Positions 56,638 through 64,000 of a stretch of DNA of 64,000 nt are shown here, piece by piece. A model generated the notes under the pieces. That model made no database searches and was not told the DNA's origin. It saw nothing but the letters and a program-made list of their open reading frames with translations. Origin of the DNA: Tilletiaria anomala UBC 951 (taxonomy: Eukaryota > Basidiomycota > Exobasidiomycetes > Georgefischeriales > Tilletiariaceae); the NCBI RefSeq assembly GCF_000711695.1, contig NW_013546931.1, positions 1-64,000 of the forward strand, in the 5' to 3' direction. How positions within the stretch are numbered: the stretch's first letter is position 1; each line of letters begins with the position of its first letter. The translations under genes were made by a program, and so were the position numbers.

Positions 56638-58680
56638 CTGGAGTTGTTAAATAAGCTGTTGGTAACGGCGAAGCACAAGCTACTCGGCCTGAACGTTCAG
56701 CAGTTGATTCCGACCGCCACTCATGGGATAAAGTGGGCAGCATGACAGCTCAATGCACGAGCCCGTTAATAAGGAGAAAGTACGTGGCACATCGTTCACC
56801 TTGCGATAGCGAAGAAGCTGCACCAGACCGGGTTGCGCTGCGGAAGCCGTGAAGTAAAACCGCACCCTCTACCTCAACTAGGCGCACTGAGACAACGTAA
56901 AGATCGAAAGGCGTGACAACATGAAGACAAGGCAAAGGTGGCATTGATCAGCGCCTGTGAGAAATCACAGCTTGTGTGCCAGCAAACTACGAAGTGAACT
57001 GCGTCAGAAGCGTCTGCAAGGCACTGGTTTGCATCGACCCGAGGGCATGCCAAGCGCAAAATTCTGCGGCCTGGTAGACCTCCCTCATCTTGCGCCCGCG
57101 TTTCTTCTGCCCTGCATGTCCGTTCTTGAGCGAGACGAAATGAACTACCTCGAGAGCTTGCCGAGCGTGGCGCTACCCTGTATCGATTTCAAAACGGGGC
57201 TAGCGACGTGCGGCAGCGACAAGGTGAGTGAGCTTCGATGTGGCAGGGGTCAAACGGCAATGAGCACCGTCGGAAGGGTTCGCTCCAAAGTCTGTAAATA
57301 TCCTCCATTGTTTGTTCGTCGCCGTGAGCCGCTCCCATGCGCGTCTGAAAAGCGAGAAATGAGGACCCCAAGACACTTGCTAGGTCGTTCTTCAGTCTAA
57401 AAAGAAGGAAAAGCGCTCAAATGGCGTCGCAATGTTCACGACGAGGTATGCGCAGCCCCGAGACCCGCGCCCTATCAGGCCCTCATCAACACATAGACGA
57501 CATCTTGAGCCTCTGCATGACCCTCCTTCTGAGAGCTTGTTTCCGTCTCGGCACCAATTGCAGTCGCTGACAAGCAACGTAGCACTGAGCCCCATCGCCA
57601 AGGAAGGCCCAGGCCGACACATCCGTCATTTGAGACGTGGCCGTGAACGTGATGCGTGCCCGCCGGTGCAGTGCCTCTTGGGTCTTCAGGGCCAGGGACC
57701 CTACTGCCTTCTTCCTCGCAGAGAGTAACCCAAAGACTTGCCATATGAAGTGGATCAAATGAAAGAGGCTCAGCCAGAGAAACTCCGCAGTGAGGGTGAA
57801 AGCAGATTAAGGCACTCTGTCCGTCGTCGCGCCCAAATCCTGTCATTGTCAGTACAGTGAGGCCTAGCGAGACGAGGCGAGACGTCATGCAGCATCCCTG
57901 TTTGACATCTAGATGATTTGGCTCAAGCATTGCTCGATAGCTGCTGCTCTATCTTTGCTCTTACCATCACTGCCAGGGCAATTGCTTCAGGGCCGCACAT
58001 GCGCCATGCACGACTAGATCGCCGCAAAGGTTGTCGCGGGACGCGCCCTTTGACTGAGTACGGTGAGGCAATAAGCAATGCCTGGACTGCTGTCTATTCG
58101 TCTTCTTTGACAGCGGCACCTGGTGCGAAGAGTTAAAGGCGCAACAATCAGCCTCATTTCCTGGCCCAAAGGCTTGAAAATCCCAGCGAGACGACAAAAG
58201 ACAAACGCGTCTTGATCACAGAAGTTTGTCATCTATTCGGGAGTTCATCTTGCGAGCTCTCAAGGCCAAAGGGGGAGACGTAATCGCCATCATCCTGGTA
58301 GGCCGTAGCAGGAGTTAAATTTTAGGTGCACAGGGCCAAATAGGAAACAAGCAGCAGAAGAAGCTCCTTGGATTGGAGATAGAGTGAGCCTCATCCCCAA
58401 TGTCTTATAAAGCAATTCAACGTCGGTCGCCTCGCGGAACGGATATGCTGATCAGGACGTTCAGCAGAAACAGAATACGCATGCTAGTGTTACCTCTCTC
58501 ATTCCCAAGCGCGACAACCTCGCCAGTCATTTCGTGTGTTGCGCATGAGGCTTTATGAAGTACAAGATTCGTTTGATGAGCCGTTTGATGGAGAAACGAG
58601 AGGAAGTGACTATTCTGCGCATTGTCAGCTTGCTGGCTGAACAAATGAGCCCGAGCCCACTCGCTTGTTAGGCTCTTGCT
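56638..58680. other. Gene-poor stretch, no gene supported
   Basis: 2 kb between the Zn2Cys6 gene and YRA1. A minus-strand frame at 57486-57758, preceded in the same frame by TAEFLWLSLFHLIHFIWQVF, has one strong hydrophobic helix of the kind seen in four-helix MARVEL-type proteins. A minus-strand run near 58300-58230 reads TPATAYQDDGDYVSPFGLES before a stop and looks coding. They could be exons or fragments of one decayed membrane-protein gene, but I cannot join them. Nothing else supported. Confidence 0.35.
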
Positions 58681-59715
58681 CTACGCAGCAGTCGAAGTGG
58701 CAGCAGCAGCGGCGGCGGGAGCAGCAGCATTGCTGTCGTTCTGTCCAGCCTTGGCATAGTCTGAAATCGCAAGAGAACGAAACGATCGAGGATTGGCAAA
58801 AAGTCAGAAAAAGGCAACACGAGAACGTGCCCATGGGAGAGCCGGGTCGTAGTTCAGCAGCTCACCTTCCATCTCGGCATCCAGATCCTCCACCGTCTTG
58901 CGTGGCTTAGGTGTTCGTCCGCCGCGTCCGCCACGCCCAGTGCCACGTACGGTCGCGCCGCCGCGGGCGCCGCCCTTCGCGCCAGCCCCATTTGCGGCCC
59001 GCGGCCCGGCGTGAGCGCCCAAAGCTGCTGGTGCCTTGAGCGGTGCCTTGAGCGGTACCTTGGCCGGGTCGACGACGACTTCGACCTTGAGCGGCTTCTT
59101 GCCATCGATCAAGCGGTTGTTGTACTGCTGGTAGCTGCGGTTCGCATCCTCCGAGCGCACAAACTCGACGGTACAGATGCCCGTCGAGACGCCCTTCATG
59201 TTGTAGTTCATGGCGATCTTCTTGACGGGGCCGATGCTGGATGAGAAGAGTTCCTATGGGTCGAGCGCAGAAGCAAAGGACCATCAGTGAGAGCATTGCT
59301 TCCTGAGACACAGCCAAACGCACCCTAACTTGAGCATCCGTCACGTCGAGCGGCAAGTTGCTCAGGATGATCTTGCTACCGGTGGCCGCGCCGACGCCGC
59401 GGCCGGGGATGATGACGGGCGGCTTGGTGGCATTGGCGGCAGCCTGGCGCTGCGCCTTGGTGGAGTTGTTGGCAGCTGCACCGGCCTTGGCGCCAGCGTT
59501 GCGCCCGCTGGCGCTGGAGCGCTTCCGTGCGTCCGCACCTCCGCCGGTCCTGCTTCCGCCACGGCCGCGGCCACGGCCGCGACGACCCGACGGATCGGAC
59601 TTGATGAGCTCGTCGAGAGCTGAGGAAAAAGAAAGTAGAGAAGGTAAGTCAGGTGCTAATCGTCGGAGTTGCATCAAACTTGCACACAACAAAACTCACG
59701 TTTGTCGATGTTCAT
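58681..59715 (-). CDS. YRA1: mRNA export adaptor Yra1/ALY (THO complex subunit 4)
   Basis: Four exons, 59715-59700, 59619-59330, 59253-58866, 58760-58681, giving 257 residues. Exon 1 is 16 nt (MNIDK plus one base). The N-terminus has the UAP56/Sub2-binding motif (KPLDELIKSDPSGRRGRGRG). The RRM spans about residues 80-155: GSKIILSNLPLDVTDAQELF (RNP2 in IILSNLP), SIGPVKKIAMNYNMKGVSTG, ICTVEFVRSEDANRSYQQYN (RNP1 position), and IDGKKPLKVEVVVDP. A Gly/Arg/Ala-rich arm follows, then the C-terminal UAP56-binding motif VEDLDAEMEDYAKAG. Most family members end shortly after this motif; here an extra Ala/Thr tail (NAAAPAAAAATSTAA) is added. Yra1 couples transcription and splicing to nuclear export by handing mRNA to Mex67. 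The intron inside the RRM (donor GTTAGG) is fixed by DAQELFSSSIGP. Other donors are GTGAGT and GTGAGC. Confidence 0.93.
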
Positions 59716-62619
59716 GGACGCCTGTTGAGCAAGAGTCCAAGTCGAGCAGGGTCGAGACCGGAAGTGGTATCATGTGACGAAATGAGGCGGTGAAGCGGAT
59801 GGCGAGGCCAGGCGAAAAGTATGTGCAATGGAATAGGATGATTGGAAGCAAAGTGAGTGGGTGGCACCGAGTGTCAGACCTTGATGATTCGTGAGTGATC
59901 CAGAAAGGAAGGGGAGGTGAAAGAATGCGGAAGGCACAAGAAAAGAACGAGACATAAAGCGTGGAGCTCGATCGAGCCTAAGCGCGTACCGCCAGCGAGT
60001 GAGTGAGCGAGCGAGCGAGCCAGACCGGCTTGCATTCCAAGAGCAGACCAATCCAAGCATGAGATGGCTTCGTGGCCCGCTCGACCCGGGCCGAACGTGA
60101 GTGAATGAACTAGTCAAACGTCTTACGTCTTGCGGAAAAGGCGAGATTGCAACGTCAGATGCCGTCGACGGCGTCGAGGCACCCCCGTTGCCATCATAGC
60201 TACTACACCTGTACTCGTAGGATATTGCTGTCGCATGCACGCTCCAAGTGTGGCACAACCGATCAAGCGCAGCATGTGCACGCCCGTACAGTGCTGCCGC
60301 TGTGGGGAGCTTGCTGCGCGAGGCAAGATTGCAGCAGGGAGCGACATGCTACGTAGAGGGCACGCTCTTCCACGCAGACGTAGCGGAGGAAGAGGGGGGT
60401 CTGGCACCCGCCTCCCTACCTGCTAGCTATCCTGCCTATTTGCATCCCATGCCATGTGGCCTTGCAGCACAGCGAAAAGCCATCAACGAAGCAGAGCCAG
60501 TTGCGTTCGCGACGGTGTTTGCGTGTCGAGTCGCATAGCCGGGGCATGCACCCGCTAGGCGTCAAAAGCAGAAGCTCTTGCCTTCGGCCGCAGCCCATAT
60601 TAGGGCCGCTTCGCCTTGGCTTCAGCCCTCGCAGCGACAATCGATGCAAGCATTCGCGCTGGCTACCACGCAGCAGCATTCTACCCAGCTGCGCTTTCGC
60701 TGCAGCGTTCCAACGCATTGCATTGCGGTTCGGCTGGTATTTCCTGCTGCAGTGTTGCCTTTGAGACATGGCGGTGTCGTCCATTCGGAGACAGGGTCTC
60801 TCTGCTGGAGCCAATGAACAGGGCAGCACAAAGTAGCTTTGCAGCTGACAAGCCCTTTCCCAAGTTTTGCTCGCCGGCCAGGATGGCTCGCTCGCTCGCA
60901 CAGGTCCACTGCTGAGGCACCAACTCGCACATTTTGATGCTTATCGCTCTGTGCGGCTAGCGGGGCACTCTTGAAGCTGCATCTCGGAGGTGAACTCCGC
61001 TCAGCAGCGAGCGCGTGCCAGTGTCTAATGCAAGAATGCATCCACCTGCGCCGCCACCGTTGCTTCTAGCATCGGCGATTATCGCACTGATTCCGTCTGT
61101 ACCTCAAGCGCCGCTGGCCCATCTTCTTGCATGCCGCCGAGACGTACAGAAGAAGGGAGAAGCAGAAAAGGAAATGAGAGGAGGGAGAGGGACGGAACCG
61201 ATGCTGACCATTGTGAGGGAGAATCAAGGAAGGTTTTCGCGGTGATGGCGGGTTTGCTTCTTCGTTCCGGATTGGTAGACCTTGCTGTCGAGATGTGCGA
61301 AGCGTGAGCTGGCAAAAAGGTTGGCTTGCTGCCGTTTGGATGGGCCTGGACGGGGTGGTGTTGGTGAGATGGTGGAAGAACGGATGGAGATGTTGATTGG
61401 GGGAGGGAGGTGATGATGAGGAGAGGCTTGAGGGACGCATGGTGAGGGCACAAATGGGAGGGGGAGGGCACGCGGAAGCTCTCACACCTGTCAACAGTTT
61501 GCTGCTTCTCTGCGCTCAACTGGCTGCGCTCACTTGGTATGCGCGCGCGACTCAAACAGGTCGGGCACTGCGCCAGTGATGACACGACTCTGAATCCCCC
61601 CCTTCCTCCGGGACACTCTCACAGAATCGCTGATGCGAACCATTTGATGATCTCAAACAGGCAAGCCTGGAATCAGTCCAACATGCTGTTCACTTTTCCA
61701 CTTTTGCTAGGCTTTGTCTGCACACATGAGTATGCCGCCGCAGGCATGGCTGCTGGCGTCGTCCCCGCGAAATATGTACTGGCAAAAGGGTGCTGGATTG
61801 GTCTCGCCTTTTCACAAATGCTCTGCACCGCACGCGGTTCGAACATCCAGTCCGTGGCCCAGCTCTCTTGCTGGTCATGTGTCCACCACGATGTTGACGA
61901 ATTGAACTATACAAGTTGTCGGCTGCTTCACCTATGTCGAGACACCGGAGCCGTACAATCATGTACATAAGTGTTAGCATGTGCATCGGTACCCATCGTC
62001 GATGCGCAGCAAAACAAAAGTTGAGGCGCCCCAAATCTTTCATGTATTTATCGATGTCTAGCGAGGAACACAGTCATGTGCATCGCATACACTTCGCTTG
62101 CAACTGTTCTGATAGGAAAAAGTATAAGCTAGTATGTTGCCCATCCAAATAGGCGATGAGGCTCGCTGCAGCGTCTACTCACGCACGTGAGGTTGGTGCA
62201 GGTGAAAACAAGAGGCTTAGGTGGGGAGGCCTGAGAGCCGACGATCGATTATTCATTGGTGCGGGGTGAGGCACGGCTCGTCAGTATCTAGGCGAAAGGG
62301 GTTCGAGAGTTTTTCACGCGCAGCACAGCCAACTCAAGCTGGATCACTTTTCGAGATTTATGCAGGAAACCAGGTCTTTAGCTTTGGGAAGCGCAGTGGC
62401 AAAGAGCGAACCGGGGGATGAGGTGGTGGTTGTCATTATCATCATGTAGGGTTGTATCACTCGCTCTGCACTCCAAAAAAAGGAAGGAGACATCTATACT
62501 TTCACCTTACAAGTTGCGTTTCAAAGTGCAACCATGTATGTACGCGACCCGGTCCATCTCCTTGGACACGTTCTCTGCACCGTGCACACTGTACCAGCGC
62601 TAGGCCGATCCACACTTGA
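59716..62619. other. Gene-poor stretch of 2.9 kb
   Basis: Longest stretch without a supported gene. The frames of 100-168 codons on both strands overlap each other, lack domains and show ordinary composition. The left 300 bp hold the YRA1 promoter, the right end the SHR3 promoter. I see no transposon ends or tandem arrays apart from a short tetranucleotide repeat near 60000. Confidence 0.45.
59994..60020. repeat. GAGT/GAGC tetranucleotide microsatellite
   Basis: About six head-to-tail units, first GAGT then GAGC, located some 280 bp upstream of the YRA1 start codon. A simple repeat; no function implied. Confidence 0.8.
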
Positions 62620-63583
62620 ATGACTGGGCTGGCTGTGATGGGCGGATTTACTTCCGTGACCGTTGTCGCCTCGGCCGTGTTCCTGATGGGTAAGTCGGTC
62701 CCGTGGCAGGCCGCCCGTCCACGGCCGCCAGGCGCGCTGACTAGATATGTGCCCCTACCCTCGCCTCCCCGCATGTACCTCACGCGCACGGCGCAGGGAC
62801 TCTGGCAATGCATTGGACTGCGGACCACCTGATGCTGTGGCAGACGCCGATCACACGGCAGTCGCTGCTGACCGCGCACGAATACTACCACTACACATTC
62901 TCGGACGCGTCCAAGACATTTCAGAGCGCCATTGTCGGCGTGGCGTGCCTCGGCGCCGGCACGGCGTTCGTCAAGATCCTCGGCGGGAGAGAGAGCAATT
63001 GGCTCTTCGACGGGGCCAGCCTATGTGCGTTGGATAAGATGCATAGGCGTACTTTTACAGTGACCACTGATGCTGTTACAAATTGCTTATACCCCCTGGA
63101 TACAGTTCTCTGGGCAGCGATCGGGGTAGTGCTGTCACAGAAGGTATTCCCGAGTGGGTGGAGTGCAGTACTGTGGCTGTTGACGCTTACGCTGTTGTTG
63201 CTGACGATGGAATTTGTTGCGCTGCAGGCATCGTCGCGCTACCGCCGCTGCTGCCGTTGCCCGAGGCAAATCCGCTGAATGCGTCGGACCTGCTTTCGAT
63301 CTTGCTGCGTGACCTCGCGACGGCAAATGCGCTGATCGCTGCGGCGCTCGTCGGCGTTGTGCTGCTGCAGAGCGGGCAGTATTACTCGGAGCGGTTGGAG
63401 GAGCGCGAGCGCATGGAGGAACTGGACGCGCGGTTACGCCGGCGGCAACGGCGCTTGGAGCACGAGGCCCACGCCACAAAAGAGAAGCTAGAAACTGCGC
63501 AAACGGGGTCGTCTGCGGCCATAGCAGTTACGACGGCAGTGTCGATTCCGGCGGAAGGCACTTCCGCGAGCAGCCGCGCGTAG
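62620..63583 (+). CDS. SHR3: ER chaperone of amino-acid permeases, Shr3
   Basis: Four exons, 62620-62689, 62797-63024, 63106-63153, 63228-63583, giving 233 residues (yeast Shr3 is 210). Four hydrophobic segments are visible: GGFTSVTVVASAVFLMG; KTFQSAIVGVACLGAGTAFV; LFLWAAIGVVLSQKVFPS; ATANALIAAALVGVVLLQSG. Between them are the family blocks MHWTADHLMLWQTPIT, AHEYYHYTF, ESNWLFDGASL and, at the end, LLQSGQYYSE. The C-terminal cytosolic tail is charged and helical (RLEERERMEELDARLRRRQR). Shr3 folds amino-acid permeases in the endoplasmic reticulum and helps load them into COPII vesicles. The third exon is only 48 nt and is fixed by frame on both sides (donors GTGCGT before it, GTGGGT after it). 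An unspliced reading of that area also looks hydrophobic (WSAVLWLLTLTLLLLTMEFV) but does not join the last exon in frame. Confidence 0.88.
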
Positions 63584-63683
63584 CTGCACCTAGGCTTGGA
63601 CGATTTGCCGTTAAGAAATACTGGCCTACGCTTCCACTGCACTGCATCCGCTCTTGCTCCCCCGCTTGCCGTTGATGCAATAT

Positions 63684-64000
63684 TCATCTGATTTTGAGGG
63701 CTAACGGTATACGCTTACGGAAGCCAAAGACGATTCCACACTTGATGCTGAGCGCTTGCGCCATGGCCTGGCGGGCATATGTGCTGACCCCATACGGACT
63801 TTGTTGAGGGCGGAAACGGACCGCAGACACGAGAAATGTAGATGTAGGCGCGCACTCACGTCCTTCGTAGACGCACGAATTGCAGCCGCCGCAGTAGTAG
63901 CAGATCATTGCCTCGACATCTGAGCGAGAGCAGGGAGAAACGCGGGTCACACTACAAGCCGCTGGAAGCCGAGCTAATGCGATGGGTGGCGCACTGTGCA
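63684..64000 (-). CDS. Partial gene at the right edge, Cys-rich
   Basis: A minus-strand gene seems to run in from beyond the window. One internal exon is likely at 63919-63860: it follows a pyrimidine-rich acceptor (CTCTCGCTCAG), ends at a GTGAGT donor, and encodes VEAMICYYCGGCNSCVYEG, with four cysteines in two C-x2-C pairs, a possible zinc-binding site. A later frame to 63684 reads AMAQALSIKCGIVFGFRKRI and stops; a CAG acceptor at 63768 is possible, but the phase from the previous exon does not carry into that frame. It is tail-to-tail with SHR3, 100 bp apart. The family cannot be named from this fragment. Confidence 0.35.
   Translation of the reverse strand, partial: HSAPPIALARLPAACSVTRVSPCSRSDVEAMICYYCGGCNSCVYEGRECAPTSTFLVSAVRFRPQQSPYGVSTYARQAMAQALSIKCGIVFGFRKRIPLALKIR

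Noticed and set aside
57900-58230. Overlapping frames on both strands suggestive of a small gene
   Set aside because: Neither has a domain, start context or splice-linked continuation; kept only as part of an unresolved interval.
59362-59777. Open frames of 70-139 codons opposite YRA1
   Set aside because: Antisense shadows of the GC-rich Gly/Arg and Ala codons in YRA1.
61789-61860. Possible tRNA: a GGTTCGAA-like T-loop near 61840 with CTGGAT/ATCCAG ends
   Set aside because: The T-arm stem does not pair, no anticodon arm forms and the D-arm is absent; the matching ends look like chance.

Overview
This is the left end of a nuclear chromosome of an intron-rich fungus. Bases 1-93 are uninterrupted TAACCC repeats, i.e. 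a TTAGGG telomere whose end lies at base 1. The conserved genes (Pms1, Kei1, Chl4/Mis15, Shr3, Mic19, SNX41, Vhc1) are fungal. The presence of Mago nashi, the many short introns (40 resolved here, 20 of them with GTGAGT or GTGAGC donors), the roughly 50% GC content and the gene styles point to Basidiomycota, most likely Ustilaginomycotina. The phylum call is fairly firm; the subphylum is inference. No rRNA, tRNA, CRISPR or intact transposon was recognised.

Layout: 0-1.1 kb, telomere and a secreted-protein gene. 2-6.3 kb, a 1350-residue protein with two histone-fold-like regions (minus). 7.2-10.6 kb, PMS1 (plus). 11.3-12.5 kb, a broken acyl-CoA dehydrogenase. 12.5-16.5 kb, poorly coding sequence with one lysine/alanine-rich relic. 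16.6-25.7 kb, Mago nashi, SNX41, URI/Bud27 and a FAR-17a/AIG1 membrane protein. 26.2-27.9 kb, a broken drug/polyamine MFS transporter. 29-34 kb, PRP38, tropomyosin, KEI1. 34.8-36 kb, an unknown gene. 36.4-47.3 kb, CHL4/MIS15, RDS3/PHF5A, mitochondrial uS5, GAR1 and the SLC12 transporter VHC1. 47.4-48.5 kb, unknown gene; 48.9-49.8 kb, MIC19. 49.9-51.6 kb, a broken amidase. 52.9-54.4 kb, unknown gene; 54.7-56.6 kb, a Zn2Cys6 regulator. 58.7-59.7 kb, YRA1/ALY; 62.6-63.6 kb, SHR3; an incomplete gene runs off the right edge.

For all multi-exon genes with named homologues I re-derived splice sites by hand; the exon lengths add up to whole codons in every case, which supports the models. Five genes act in nuclear RNA maturation and export (Mago, Prp38, Rds3, Gar1, Yra1). 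Several serve membrane and protein traffic (SNX41, Kei1, Shr3, tropomyosin). The window therefore carries core housekeeping genes very close to a telomere, separated by islands where three accessory metabolic genes (acyl-CoA dehydrogenase, MFS transporter, amidase) are decaying in place. The most novel points are the tandem histone-fold protein, a tropomyosin whose start codon alone makes up the coding part of exon 1, and three unrecognised but coherent multi-exon genes.
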